Below are positions 17,419 to 31,904 of a DNA stretch of 64,000 bases, piece after piece. The position numbers and the translations under genes were made by a program. The stretch lies in contig NC_060890.1 in assembly GCF_014805685.1 (NCBI RefSeq), forward strand, positions 14,690,500-14,754,499. Reading direction: 5' to 3'. The notes below the pieces were generated by a model. The model did no database searches. It was given only the letters and a program-made list of their open reading frames with translations, and was not told the origin of the DNA. This DNA comes from Silurus meridionalis (taxonomy: Eukaryota; Chordata; Actinopteri; Siluriformes; Siluridae). Position 1 is the stretch's first letter. Each line of letters starts with the position of its first letter.

Positions 17419-20400
17419 AATATTTTTTGGGAACATGACATAATATGAAGTGATATAAAGTACATGACACCATAATCATAGTAGCAGTAGTTTTGAGAAC
17501 AGCAGAATAGACAATCATATTTTATATAAATCACAGTACTTAGAATTTAGCAGGTGTTTAAACCTTTTATTGTCTTATTTTGTGCACATTTGTTCAACGT
17601 TTGGCTAAAGGCTATTTAAATAAAACAAGGTACAGATTGTGTATGTAATGGAAATTTAAAAGCAAACATAAGGTACAATAAATACTTGATTTTATTTAAT
17701 TTTTTTTTAATTCACCAGGATTGTGTTGTCTGTAATAGTATTTAGTAAATATATATGGCTATGGTATGCGTATGTGCATATGTATTAAATGGTGAATATT
17801 CTACGTAATGTTTTTAAACTAATCTGTGAATTAATCTTTAGCACTGAGGCTATTATTTCCAATGTTTAAAACAATCACTATTGCACTTTCTATAGATTAA
17901 GGTCTAGTGAGAGTAATTCCTCTTTCTCTTGTGCAAAGGTTTACTCTAAAAGAACAGAAAGGTGTGTCTTTCAGGGCACACCACAGCTTCTCTTTATTAT
18001 ATTTGAGAATGAAAAAGGTTTCTTTGTTCCACTTTTCTTTTGAACAAATACAGGATTGGCTCTTGAGCCTCTTGCTCATTCCCAGGCGTATGAGTGTGTA
18101 ATGGGATACTTTTCTTTTGTATCTTGCTGCATTCACAATGAGATTTCTCTCTCATGCAGCCTTATGAGACCTGGGTTTTGCCAGAGGTTTTGTTGCAGCC
18201 AGATTATGTAGAATATTTGCTTTGAATGGGAAGCAGGTGGTCGAATTAAACAGTAGAATAACAGCTTGTTAAAAGTCAGGTTGAAAACTGTGGCCAGAGA
18301 AAAGTGATATGGACCAGTGAAATGTGTGTTTGTTTTTAAAACCTACTGCCTTTCATAATTCTACTTTTTTCTTTTCAATTGCCATTGCACCCTGGTCACA
18401 ATGACTTACTGTCTGGATGTTTGTAGCTCCAGCTGCATTGCAGCCCAGTGGGTTTCCAAATTTGTGGTCTAATTCACACAGTGAATACCTCTGGGGGCTT
18501 CTGTAGGCCTGCATGCCTCCTGGGATCCTTCCACTATTAACGACCCAGACACATTGAGCTGTAGGGTAGGACTGTCAGCAAATTCAATATTGTGTTATTA
18601 TAAAACACCTTTTTCTCTTGGTCTTGCAGCCAAAATATCTGAAAGGTTTGAGCCTGACCTTCAGTGTAATCGATCAGTTGGTAGTTCATGAGGAATGTCC
18701 AAAATGTCTGGTTATAATTCCAGTTTATTCCACTAATTACAAAGAGAAAGCTCAACGACGTATAGGAACATATAAAGATTTAGGCAGACTGCTCATAAAA
18801 TGTAATAAGTGTAAAATGTCTGAAATTGTATGAAAGGTTACTGACGGTTTTGTGGCTGAAGATGGACGTTTTTGCAAAGCAAAATTCTGTTTTGAACAGA
18901 ACAGTTACAATTGAGTTACAAAACAATTTAATGCCTTAGCTTTTAATCTTAGCCAGGGTGCATCCTTGCCCTATATATGACCACACCCTTTGCAAAGGAC
19001 CTCAACCGGTTTCTGTATATACCTTTCAGGTTTTATAAAAATGCATGCAATTGACCCAGGTTAAAGCTTCTGGAGTACATAAGGGTTCAGATCATAATAA
19101 TTACGGACTGATATGGCAGCCAAACTGTTGAAATTATTATGATAATTTTTGTGGTTTACACTCTATTGAGTAGTTTGGCGCCATAATTGTGAATAATAAG
19201 CAAAAGTGTTAGGACTAGTTCACAATTATAGTTTTTATATATCATGTAACAAATATAGTTTTTACATATCTTAAACAAGCGCGTCGCTCCCATCATGTAG
19301 CTGAGTGTCTTTTTGTCTGTCTGTTCATCTGTTTAACCCATGTTTTCACTGGGTTTCCTGTTTTCTTCCAACAGTATGCTATTGGTGGATTGGTCCTGAC
19401 CAAAATAATGACTGTATTTATTGAATAATATATAGTATTTTTATCTTTTTTATCATGTTTTTTTAATCTATTAACTGAATAATGCAACTAAAGTGATTGC
19501 TTCTTTCTAACTCTCATACAATGATCAGGAGAGGCTGTTTTTGTGGCTAGCATTTTTACAGAAATACATAAACACAACATGTGGGCATTTAACTTGCATA
19601 TTTCCACTGACCATTTCACCCTAGAGAACTTTAAAACAAAACAGCCTTGAGGATTTTGCTGAGGGAAAACACTCTGAGCCATTCAGAAACAAGCCACTAT
19701 GTTTTGTTAAATTTGAGTTTCTTTTTAGGATGGTTATGTGTTCTCTACTGCCAACATTTTTAAAATGCAAAAGAATTAGGCTCTACTGTCCACTTGTACA
19801 ACATCAGTCCTTAGTTCTCCATTCAGATGACGATGGGGATGGCTTACTCTCCTTGAGTATTTGTCCCAATACGCATAAACCCTTTCCACATCACTACATG
19901 ATTTCAAATTTCAATTTTATTTGTCACATACACATTCATACAGAGTACAACATGCAGTGAAATGCTTTTTGTGATTGTTCAACCTGTAAACATGAAAAAT
20001 AGAATAGATTTTTTTATATGATAAACATTTGTATCGTATGAATTTATTTGTTATTTAATCATTTACTTTTGTCTTGGCATTTTGACACAGATCTTACATC
20101 ATCTGTCTTTAATCCTGGCAATATGCCATGCAGTAGTAATAACTTCTTAACAAGCAAGAGCTGTTCTCTTCGACAGGAAGAATCACTTGCCAAATCCAAC
20201 CAGAGTCTTAGGTTATGGGAGGTCATCCAACAGCCGGTTTTCTATGGCACAGTTCCACTTTGTATCTGTGATGAAGCTGATTAAAACCTGATGGACTATT
20301 GTGATGTAAAATTCATGGGGCTGAGAATTTACATCCTACAGTTGGAAGCATGAACTCTGTTAAATGCTCAACTATGTATTGCTTCTATAGCCTTTTACTG

Positions 20401-21565
20401 TAGAGCAATGTAACTTTGGGCCATAATGCTTACACAATGTGTGCAACATTGTAAGCTCTCTAAATACATTGTCACATTTCAGTAGGTTTAAGCCTAATTT
20501 AAAAATAAGGTGATATTCTAAACAACAAAGCAACATGTTATGTTGATGCACCCCTAGCTGCCATACCATCATGAACATGCTTTGTAGCTAAAGTGTTGTT
20601 CTGAAAGATCTTCCCTCAGTTGGTGTTTTAATGTTGGTGCTCAAGTGTGATGTCTAACAAACCTCAGTCCAACTCCACATCATCTCTCTTAGGTGTTCAA
20701 AACTTTCTATTGTTGTGTAGTTATGCTTGCCTCTGTAGTTATAAGTGAACTTAAACCATGCCATCAAAATGTCCTCCACAGCATAACAAAGTTACTGGTC
20801 AATCAATCCAGTTTTATGTCTCAGACAGATTGTGCCTACAGGACAGTTTGCTTGAAATAGGGGGCATTTCCTAGTCATAGGAAGTACCAAGCTGCTCTTG
20901 TGGATGGGCACCTCCAAGGCTAATTCATACCTTTTTCCTCCTTTATAACAGACATTAAATAGGGCCTCACTTTAATTACAGGTGAATTCAGCACTTGTGA
21001 ACCCTTTTGGCTGTACAATACTAAATAAAGCCTCTCTTTGGTACAAAAATCCAGTGATGGCCTGAAATATAAAATTGGATGTCATAACCAATAACCTGTC
21101 ATGGCAGACAGAACACCTTGATGTTTGTATATTATATGACATTGCTAGTTCAAAAGAACCTTTTTCATTTCATTTGGATGTTTATTCCAAGGAAGATATC
21201 CAAGGTATACAAGCAACCTGGAAGTGTAGAGAAAATAACTGGAAAAAGTGATGAATGGATCATAGCCAAGTTCATCATGTGTAATGTTTTGTTTCTGGCT
21301 ATACTTGCAGTTTGCATTCAAAGTTACTTTTATATTTATGGCCTGTAGCAGATGCTTTTACAAAAGTGTTATATAAGTGCGTAAGAAATCCAAGCCTAAA
21401 TTTGTGTGCAATTTCAGTGAGGGTGCCATCATAATTTTTTTTTTTCACAACTTTAATTTCTGCTCAAAGGAAAGGAATTTTTTTTATAATAATACATAAT
21501 AATAACATAAAAAAATTACCAGTTTGCGAACAAGCGTTTGCGAATAGGGTGTAGAGTTAAACAGA
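17419..21565. other. Putative ndst2 intron 1 segment
   Basis: AT-rich sequence without a supported gene. It contains a LINE-type tail near 19897-19990. The stretch 20690-20800, with CCATGCCATCAAAATGTCCT, looks like a very decayed Tc1-like fragment. Confidence 0.45.
19897..19990 (-). repeat. LINE-type 3' tail, reverse orientation
   Basis: TTTCAATTTTATTTGTCACA, TACACATTCATACAGAGTAC and ATGCAGTGAAATGCTTTTTG match a common fish LINE tail. Its orientation is opposite to that of the L2 end downstream. Confidence 0.6.
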
Positions 21566-21569
21566 AGGC

Positions 21570-22262
21570 AGTACCATAGGTACATCCGAAGGATTCGACC
21601 ATTTCTGTACATACAGGCTGCCCAGTTGCTTGTTCAGTCTTTTGTCATTTCAAGACTGGACTACTGCAACTCTCTGCTGGCAGGTCTTCCCCTGAACGCT
21701 ATTCGTCCACTGCAAATGATCCAAAACGCAGCTGCACGACTTGTGTTCAATCTGCCCAAGTTTTCCCACACCACCCCACTGCTGCGCTCCCTTCACTGGC
21801 TTCCAGTAGCTGCACGTATCAGATTCAAAACACTGATGTTTGCCTACAAGGCCAAAAATGGACCAGCACCATCTTACCTCAGTGACCTCATCACATCTCG
21901 CACTGCACCACGCTGTCTGAGATCCTCCAGCACTGCTCGACTGGTACCACCTTCTCTCAGAATGAGAGGTAAGTACAATTCAAGGCTCTTCTCTGTTCTG
22001 GCACCAAAGTGGTGGAATGAACTTCCCCTAGATGTCCGTACAGCAGAGTCCCTGATTATCTTTAAGCGACGACTGAAGACCTACCTCTTCCTGAAATACC
22101 TAAATTAGCACTTTCCAAGTTTGTAGAATTCGAGTTATATTTATATTGAGTTTGTATTCTTGCATACCAGTGTAGATTTATTCACTACTAGAGATTTAAA
22201 GCACGTTTGTACGTCGCTCTGGATAAGGGCGTCTGCTAAATGCCGCAAATGTAAATGTAAAA
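21570..22262 (+). mobile_element. L2-type LINE, 5'-truncated 3' end
   Basis: An open frame through 22108 encodes the C-terminal end of a non-LTR retrotransposon protein, with SRLDYCNSLLAGLP, LQMIQNAAARLVF, SLHWLPVAARI and the WWNELPLDVR block. After the stop, CTCTGGATAAGGGCGTCTGC and TAAATGCCGCAAATGTAAAT form the usual L2-like 3' tail with short terminal repeats. The 160-residue frame is uninterrupted, suggesting a fairly young insertion. The endonuclease and RT catalytic core are missing. Confidence 0.88.
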
Positions 22263-25200
22263 ATAGGTCTGTTCCAACTTCACACTTGCAGTAATTAAAT
22301 TAAAATGTTATTAACTTTGCTGCAGGCCATTCAGTATTAAAACAAGCTTCATTATTTTAATACCTGGTTTAAAAACTGAAAATATATATGTGTGGAATCT
22401 CTGTTATTTTACTTTCTTTCTTTTTTTGCTACTTTTGTAAGTTTTACTGTCATTCCACAACACAATAAAGCCTGTTTTTTTCCAGGGATAGTATGTGCCA
22501 ATCAATTTGTGTGCTTTAAATCATATTTATAATGCCTTTTAAGTTTTCATTATCTATTATAAGTGTCTTCTTTAAAATCTGCATAGGTGATAAAATCCTA
22601 CCGAAGCTGATTTGATCTAATATTACCTCAAAGCAAATTCTCTGTATTTATTTGGAGAGCAAAGCCATTTTCCTTGTGTACTGGCTGCTGTTTTGTAGCT
22701 AATGATAGTGTAGCACAGTGAGACCAGTGAGCCTGAAAAGCTTCGCCTGCCAAAAGAATGCTTTTTGCTAACACCCCCCTCATAAGCCTAGTTGCTTTAG
22801 CATATTTTTCTTTTGTGCCTTCTCTTCTCATTTACATTTGAGAGATACTATACTTACTGTATTTATAAGGACTCTCTAAGTCATTTTATCTTTGGATGGA
22901 TGACTTTCTTTTGCAGGATTTGATACCACAAACAAATGCACTCATAACCTGTATCCCATTACCACACACAGATTTGATGCTTAATTCTGAGTGGTCCCAG
23001 TGCTAGTCTTACTGGGATTATTGTTCTATTCTTGCCAAAAAGATTTTCAGTCTTGAATAGCAGCCTTGCTCATTGAAGAGGCCCTAAGGAAATATTTTGA
23101 GTGTTTTATAATCTTAGCAGTTGCAATCCAATAAATGGTCATAAGATCAGCTTTGTGAGCTGAGAATGTCTTTCTCATAATTTTATTATTTACTAATTAG
23201 GGAAAGCCTTGAGCTGTTTGCTATATCCAAGACATTTCAAAAACTAAAACTTTCCCAGGCTATAGATCAGTCTGAATATGCAGAGTATCTCTATCTATAT
23301 GATGACAGTCTTTGCTCCATGGTTATTCGTTGGCTTGTTGTGGTGGGATTTTTGGCTGTTATGCTCACAGCAGAAACATCTGCAGCCTGCCATTAAAAAG
23401 TAATTGCTGTAATTTAAGCTGCAGCTGTTTTATTTTAGTTCTTCAAACATTTCTCTTATAGTTGTGAAATAAAATTTGTTAAAAAATTTGTTGTTTGGAT
23501 TTCTGCATTAATGTAAACTGTTTTCATTTAAGGCTTAATTATAAATAAATACAAGAATACTGTAAGGGTTTTATCCCTTGGTACAGTTCCAGACTTGTTG
23601 AACCTATGTCAAGGTGCATTGTGACTCAGCACTATAGTAAGATACTTCCTTTTTTGAATTAAATTTGTATTATTTTATATTATTTCTCTAAATGGGTTGC
23701 CACTTGCAAATCATGCTCCAGCTATGATGTAAGGTTAAGCTGACAGACCTCTTTTTCATGTGCTTTTGTGTTTGGGTTGCTGTCTGTGGTGCTGATCCTG
23801 CATTGTTGGAGATGCTCTAGGTGTGGTAGTATAGTGCTTGGATTTATTAGTTATCAAGATAGTGCCATATTAATCATCATTTAATTGGAGTGATTCTTTA
23901 CATTTGATTAAAAAATACAATGCACTGCAAAATGCTTAAAAATAATACATACTTTTTGAAATGGTTGACGTTTATAATTGTACAAATGTCTCAGTATTGG
24001 TAGTATGCATTTACATAGCAGTAACAGATGTTTATACAATGCAGTTTTGCAAGTGGGGTGACCTTTAAAACATGGTCTCTTTATGTTGAGCAACTGCTAC
24101 AGAGGTCTTTCTTTATTTCCTGAGAAAATCAACAAAGCACATCAAAGGTACTCACAGGAATTTCCTATAAGCAAAATCTATTGGTGTGGTTCAAATCAAA
24201 ATTTTTAGATTTATAAAACATTATACAACTCGTGCAGAAATGTGTAATTGTTTAAAGGAACCATAAATTATGATTGTAAATACCTGAGTCATGTTACAAC
24301 AAATCCACTCTGGACACACTCTAATCCTGTTTTCTTTTCTCTAGCTGTTGGCTTAATAACTTCTTCCCTGCTGCCCATAAAGAACAGTAATATGACTCTA
24401 GTCAAAAAGGATCTTCTAGTTGCTGCCTGGTTTAAAAAAAAAGCTTATTTTTCTCACTGTTCCATTTCTTTTTCCCAGCTTATTCACCTCGATCAAGAAT
24501 CTGTTTCACACTTCTTTTAACTTATTATTCTTTATAGCTGTTAGAGCTAGAGTTTGCATTTATATTGGATGTACATTGGTAGGTATTGGATGTACATTGG
24601 TATTTTTACAACATGCACAGATAATGTTTTCTTGAAATTGCAATAGATGCGATGACCAAAACTACACAAAAAGAATTATAATTTCCCCCCACACTAATAC
24701 TTGCTTTTACATCAAATCATCTGAGGTGCTCCTCCCTGCCATCGTGGCTTGGCTCAGGGAACACATGTTAGGACATGTCGGTGCTGGAATGCCAGCACCA
24801 GGCAGTCTTTCACAAAGCTTGATCTCTATTATAACCCTGTGTTGACAGATTGCACATTAGATGCAAACTGTTTCATAATGAGTCACTAATGTTCGAATGA
24901 AGAAGTTAAGGCGACAAGGACTACTTGTAATTAGTGAAGCAGTCAGCATGATATTCAGCATTTAGTATCCCCCTCAGGCTAAATTAGATGAGTTGAAGAT
25001 TTTTGAGCAGTGAAGTGAAATTGGAAATTTACTTTGGCTTGCCTCCAAGGGGGGCAAAAGTGCTCTATGCATATTTTTGGCAACTCAACCCAACTTCTCT
25101 TTATGAATCTTTTTTTATTTTTTTTTAAGACAACTGGTCTAATTTCATAGAGCCTGCAGGATGTATTGTGACATATAAACACTCACATATGCATGTGTCT

Positions 25201-25650
25201 GAAGTATCCATGACAACCAGAAACTTTGCTTTGGAGTTGTTTCAGAATGATATGGTGTGAACATTCGTTTTGGAGGGAAAACCTGAGTTTGGCATTTAAA
25301 TGGAATTTCAGCCCACAGTGAACTGGCATCCCATCTAGTGTGCCTTCAGCCCCAGTGTTCACGGGATTGGCTCTGACATCTCTGCAGCCCCAAATAGGAC
25401 ATAGTGGTTACTAAAAACAAATAATTTTTTAAAGGTAGAGACTACAGATCAAAATGCCTTTATTGATACCACTGTATCGTGAGCTTTAGTGATGGTGGAA
25501 TAAATAATGTGATAATGATTGGTAGTATATTGCACAGCTTTTTGTATGGATATATTTGCTTTGATATCATCATTCTGTTAGTAATCTGTGGCAGAAAAAG
25601 ACATCTCATTTTCTTTTGCCTTATTTGTCAATATTGGAAAATCCACATGC

Positions 25651-25705
<55 letters not shown>

Positions 25706-27440
25706 TGTTTTTGTTTTGTTTGCCTTTCTCTTATCTTTTTTCAATATTTCTGCTGGTTTATTGGATTATGAAAGGAAGTCACTTTTTTGCTTTGAAAGAC
25801 TTTCAGAAGAAATGACAACCTATGGAGATAAAAAAGTAGCTAGTGCCAATTGCATAAAGCAGAGGTTCTGATAAGCATGTATTTTAGAGTATAAACTATA
25901 TACAGTTTAGTGATAAAGAGAGAAAGATGGATGGATGGCATTGCTGAGATTGACATAGAGTGTGAACTGCAGATAGATATGGTGTGTCAGAGAGAGGTGA
26001 TGAAGTAAAACAGGAATATAAAAAAGCAAGATGAAAGAATTTATACAGAGACAGTATATCTACACATCCAACGGAAAGGAAAATGTAATGTCTTTTCTGT
26101 TGGCAGAGTGCCTGAGTGACCTCTTTGGCTTTCCTACTGCCTTAATAAAGCTGAATCTGTAAATGTTTTTTGTGTGTCCATGTCCATTTAAATGTCATTG
26201 TATCTTTCCTGTAACTTTCCTAATTACTGACAGCACTCAGGCTGCAAAGCTTTTATTTTTACACACTGAAATAACTCCCATTAAATGGAAATAAAGGTAA
26301 TGCTTCTTTATGCTTGAAATGGAAAGAACAAAATGTGCATTTGTGCATGAAATGAAATGGAGGTGAAATACAGTGAAAAGCATAAACCATTCGGAGCTGT
26401 GCGCCACTGCATTGACTCGCTCCAGATGCTAAGAGGCATGAGCTTTATGACTCCCTCTGGCATCTTCCAGATTGACCTTCACTAAAGTGGATGATTTAAT
26501 GGTCTGTGAAGGACCTCGCTCTAAGATTGAAGGAAGTGGAAAAGTGTTAAGATGCTGGTACTGTGTATTTATCAAAAGCCATGAACCTTGAATTTGAAAA
26601 CAATGCTGTTTATTATAGCAGAAAGCCCCCTGACTTTGCCCACAACTCTGTTTTATTACACTTTCTGTCATGACTTCACTTAGTGCTGGGACAATTGAAA
26701 CAGCAGTTCTTGTTTTGTTTTGTTTTTTGGATCAGATGAACTTATATTCAGTGTTCATAAAGAAATGTATTAATCTGCTTTCCGCTTTGCGGAGCACACT
26801 TAAGATTATTCGGCCTTGGATAATTTAGTTTGTTGACATGCATACATACATACCTGGAGAATATCAAATTGTTAATAAATTGTTAATTTTTGAATATTGG
26901 AGATCAAGCTTGGTCCTGATGTGTTGGTAATGGCTGCATATTATTAAATTATTAAACACTTTAGAAAGGTTAATCAGTGTCTCTGAGGGAGAAATAATGT
27001 CACATTGCATTAAAGTAATACTTATAGTATTAAGCACTTACAATAGAAGCTGCAGCTTTTGACAGAATAAATGAGCTCTTTTAAATGTATGCATCAGTTA
27101 TACTGACTGAGTGAAAGTTGAGAATTATCACATATTTTACACACATTGGCTTCACATGGAGGTAGGCTACCTTTCATGAGAAGTTAGCCACAGAATGTGA
27201 GATCATATTTTATTAAGGCTGTGATGCTGGATCACTTTGCTGGGATTTGAGTAAATGAGCCTTGCCCCTGGCTGAGGATTCACTGGCGGGGCAGCAGATA
27301 TACTCTTTCAGCCATGTTTAATCTTACCTCATTTTGCCTCTGAATCGATGTCAAGTAAATGGTCACATTTAACTATACAATCTTATTTACAATTCACAAG
27401 TCAAACGCAGAGGTTATTTTTATGAGCACTCTACACAATG
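22263..27440. other. Putative ndst2 intron 1 segment
   Basis: AT-rich sequence with one long (AT)n-(GA)n array and no recognisable gene. A complex block at about 26380-26660 could be a conserved noncoding element. Confidence 0.45.
25653..25705. repeat. (AT)n-(GA)n microsatellite
   Basis: About 20 AT units followed by six GA units. Confidence 0.97.
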
Positions 27441-27442
27441 AT

Positions 27443-27885
27443 GGAATACATTATATGGAGAAAAGTTTGTGGACACATGACCATTCGTATGTGCTTTTTG
27501 AGCATCCCGTTTCACATTTTGTTGCTGTTATAACAATATTCACTCTTCTAGGAAGATGTATCACATTTTTCTCATCCAGCCACAGGGTGTTAATATAGTC
27601 AGGTACAGATGTACGGTGAGGAGGCCTGAATGCAGTCAGTGTTCCTATACACCCTAAAATTGTTCAATGCTAGAACTCTATGGAGCTCGCTTTGTGCACA
27701 GGGGCATTGTCGTGCAAGTTTGTGTCTCCTAGTTTGAATCAAGGGACATTTTAATTATTTACATTCAAAGACATTCCATACTATTGTGTGCCTCCAACTA
27801 TGTGGTAACAGTTTGGGGAAGAACCACATATGGTTGGGAAAGTCAGGTGCCCCATTACTGTAATCCATATAGTGTATGTTGGTGC
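27443..27885 (-). mobile_element. Degenerate, internally deleted Tc1-like element
   Basis: The left end has TATATGGAGAAAAGTTTGTG followed by GACACATGACCATTCG. The right end has GTTTGGGGAAGAACCACATA, GTCAGGTGCCCC and CATATAGTGTA, its inverted counterpart. Between them, ATGGAGCTCGCTTTGTGCAC and CAGGGGCATTGTCGTG are fragments of a familiar fish Tc1-like transposon, whose transposase would read on the minus strand. Confidence 0.72.
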
Positions 27886-30800
27886 TGCTCAGAGTAATGC
27901 TTTTTAATCTGAGTTAGTTGTTTGGCTTTGTGTTTGAATTCGTTTTTACATGGATGCAAATATTGCAAGAGTTGAAGTTGTACACAATACCTAATATGGT
28001 TCTAAAATAAATTAAAATTCACATGAGAAAAAAACAGATTGAGGTAGATTCCAGAGTGGCAGTGCGCACAGGCTAGTGAGATCAAGCTGGCAGCTCACAC
28101 ACTTGGCCGGCGTACTGTAATAAGGGCGCTCTTCAGACGCTGGCCACGTGGCTGTGCCTCTCGGTTCTCATTAAGAGGCCTGTCAGTCAGGGAGCTGCTG
28201 GAGCTGCATACTCTGGAGCTTTCTCCACCATCACAAGACATAATGACGCTTGGCATCACTGAGTAGGAAGTGGGATTAATGAATTGCAAATGTCTGCAAA
28301 TTAATATGTTTAATGGGGAGCAGTCGTTGCCCATAAACCCTCCACCTCTGTGGCAGCGAGTGATTGTACTTCCGTTGCCTTCATTATTTAAGGTCATATG
28401 GTTGTAAAGAGCATGAATATGGATCAAATTACAATATGGATGATTGCTGCCCCCTCTTGACTGACATGTTTTGGGATGCCTCTTTTGACCTGTATTTTTA
28501 TTTGCATTTAGCAGTGGCAAATGGAGTGTGCCAGATGTGATTATTTTATTTTTTTTTTTTAATGAAGTAGTTGTGATGTTAATGGAGGACATATGACATT
28601 CACTAACAGTGATTAAGCACAGCATTGAGCTTCTGGTGCTTTTTTTTTTTTTTTTTTAAATAGATTTTTCCCTTAAATTGGCTCTAAAATGTAGAAGAGG
28701 CAATCTTTAACCGAAACAATAATAGTTGTCGGTAATGTTCTGCTTGTATTATCATGAAAGGATTAAGAATGAATTTAGTGTTTGAATAAAACCAGGAATA
28801 TTGATACATAAAACTAAGTCTTCAAGAATTTTATGAAGATTCTAGGCTGAATGCCCACATAAAAAAAAAACTGACATTGTTAAATCTATGGAACACTGAT
28901 ATTCAGCTTTTTTCCACCCTTAAACAGCAAGGCGTTTTTATCAAAAAATTGCATAATATAAATTGCAACAACCATTATTCTAGATACTGTGTCTGAACTA
29001 CCTCAAAGCATGATGTAATTTTTTTTCTTTTGGTCAGCACTTCCCATAAGAGCAATGGGAAGTCCAAGTAATGAGAAGTGTGTGCACCAGTGTAAGGGTG
29101 TAGCTAGCTGGTTGTTTGGATTTTTAGGCAACATAGCATTAATGACATATCTTCATTCCAGGAGAAATAACCACATTTTTGCTGGGAATTATATGCAGTT
29201 TTTAGCTCCACTGGGTAGAGGTGAATATCCGAGGAAAAGCCATCTTCGGTTCTGAAAGCAGATTGGCTTTTAATACTCACTCAGAGTTCCTGGAAGCTAT
29301 TATGTGATTACAGAAAATCCGATTCGTCTCCTGCTCATTTCCACAGAGAACAAGTAGTGCATCCAGACATTTTTGTAAAACTCCCAAAGGCAGGAAATGA
29401 TTGGGTTGTTTCATATTTAATGATACTAATTGCTTACTTTTTCTTACTAATTACTTATGGCCTAGTTGGGCATGATATGTGTTTGATGTTTTGCCTGCTT
29501 TGAACAAACTGTCATCAAATAAAAGCAATTTAAAGATGACTGGAACCACTGTGTTTGCACTGAACACTGTCTTTGTGGATGTATTTAATTTGTGCACTGA
29601 GAAAGACTGGCAGTGCACATTTGTGCATAAGAAAATTTTTTATAAAAAAATAACCTCATGATGTAATTAGTTTTGGAGGTTGGAGGAAAGAGCATTCCAG
29701 CAGGCAGTGGCAGTAGGGTAGATCAGCAAAGGAAAATAATTCTTTATATAACTTGTCATTTTCTTTTGAACCCATGCTTGTGTCAGCGTTCTGTTCATAC
29801 TACTTAATACATAATAGGCCTCATCTGCTCATGCCACATCAGCACTGATTCCATCAGCACTGTCACTTTTTGCATCATCATCTGGATAAACTGCATATAT
29901 TTCCCCACTTAGTGCAAAAAAGTACATGACTTATGTAGTGACAATTAGATTTAATACTAATGTGGTACTTAATGTGGTATTTGCATAATCTTGTGAATGA
30001 AACTTATAAATGCATGACTGCACCTTCATAATGTCCTGTCTACTGAATCAGCCATGGCACGGATTTATGCATTTTCCACCTAACAACGTGACATATCAAG
30101 AATGTTTCTAGATTGAGATTGTCTGGTTTTCTTATTTCTCATGAAACATTATTCCTTTTTTTTTTTCCTAAACATTTTCTGTCAATTTGCGAATATTCCT
30201 GGAACATTTACTGCCTTCCACATGTCTAACCAGGATATAATGTTTACTGACTAAAGACAAATACAAAAAAAAGGATATTACTAGTATATTTTGCCATTTT
30301 TGCCAAGTAAATACTCCTAAACGCTTGCTAATCCAACATAGACAAAAATTAAGATTAAATATTTCTGACAGAACTCTTGTTTATAGTCACTCACTGCAGC
30401 TACCCAGAAAGTGCATACATTTCGTTTGGATCACATGCTATATGCACAACATAATTAATTTGTAGAGCTTTGCATGTACAGCATATACTGTATATTTACT
30501 CTTGTGTGCAAGATGATTAGTCATTTTACTGACAAGGGATGATTTCAGAAGTTTCTATTTGAGTGTGAAGAATAACCTGATGAATCTTAAGGCCTCATTG
30601 TGATTACAGTTTTTAATCAGGACTCCGGAGGGGCTCCTCTGAACAGAACCTGAATAACGAGTGTGTATTTACAGATTTGATGAGAGCTCAATGCTATTCT
30701 CTGCCCACATTCAAATTGGGAGGAAGAGTGTGGGACCAGAGGTGATCTGGGACAGGTGTGTGTGTGGGAGTTTTCTGTAATGGAAAGACTGGTGAGTGGG

Positions 30801-31489
30801 GGATGCTTGCTGTGTTGCTATGGTGAAGCTGTCCTTTTAATTTCAACCATATTGTGTGGGTGGTAATACACAGTATTTGTGCGCATTTGGACTGAACCAA
30901 ATTATCTGAATGTAAGCTAATTATCTATAAGTTGGAAAGGGTGATGTTGATGCAATTCACCTGCTTCTTGCTGGTCAGTGGTTCCAGTTTGCTCTTTGTG
31001 CCTGATGTGAAAGCGGTTTTAGTGATGTGTTTATAGCAAATGATTTAATTATTCCTGAGGGTGTCTCTGCTTTCTTTTATTCTTTGCGAAAACAATGGTT
31101 TGAACACAGGCATGTTATAAATAGCTTTGCAATTTGTGTAAATCTCTTTTCCATCAGTGTGAGACATGCTTAATAGAGACATGGTATGAGCTGCATAGTC
31201 GCTAACACACTCCCCTCTTTATTCTGATTCTCTTTTTCATAGATTTCAATGTAGATGAAGACAGCTGTACATGATTATGGCTTCATATGGTTCCTGGTCA
31301 GTCATAATACATTTGTGTTTGTGTCTTTGATCTGTGTGCAAATTTGTTATTGTAAATAAAATTTCTCATTAATACTACAGTAAAGCAATTTTTTTAATAA
31401 GTAAACTTGCTTTATGGGGACACCAGTACCTATAGATTTCTGATGGGTTTTCCACATGATCAAACAATATAGATAAAACAACAATAGTA

Positions 31490-31504
31490 ATGTGTGTGTG
31501 TGTC

Positions 31505-31541
<37 letters not shown>
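31490..31541. repeat. (GT)n-(GA)n microsatellite
   Basis: TG units with one interruption, followed by about 15 GA units. Confidence 0.95.
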
Positions 31542-31546
<5 letters not shown>

Positions 31547-31725
31547 TTTGTTTTCTCAAGTGGTCTTTAATGTAGAAGCTAGACATGGGTACAGAATTAG
31601 TAGATTCTCTAGTACAGGCTGTGTGTGTGTGTTGCATGTGTGTTGTGTTTCAAACCATGTAAATGTCTGTGTATGTTTAGGTGTTAATGTGCAGAGGACA
31701 GGGAAGTAGAGGAAGAGAGGGAAAG

Positions 31726-31775
31726 GGTGTGTGTGTTGGTGGTGGTGTTGGTGGTGGTGGTGGTGGTGGGGGGGT
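31726..31775. repeat. GGT-rich simple repeat
   Basis: GTGTGTGT followed by about ten GGT units and a G run. Confidence 0.92.
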
Positions 31776-31841
31776 GCTTTGTGGGGTGTTAAGGCTCACT
31801 GAGGCCAACAAGCTCCAGCATGTTTTTCCCTTTTTTCCCTT

Positions 31842-31843
<2 letters not shown>

Positions 31844-31898
<55 letters not shown>

Positions 31899-31904
31899 AG
31901 AGAG
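31844..31904. repeat. (CA)n-(GA)n microsatellite
   Basis: About 25 AC units and five AG units. Confidence 0.97.

Noticed and set aside
28095..28625. Minus-strand open frame of 176 codons
   Set aside because: Includes poly(Lys) from a poly(T) run and Ser runs, with no recognisable domain. The sequence looks more like a noncoding element.
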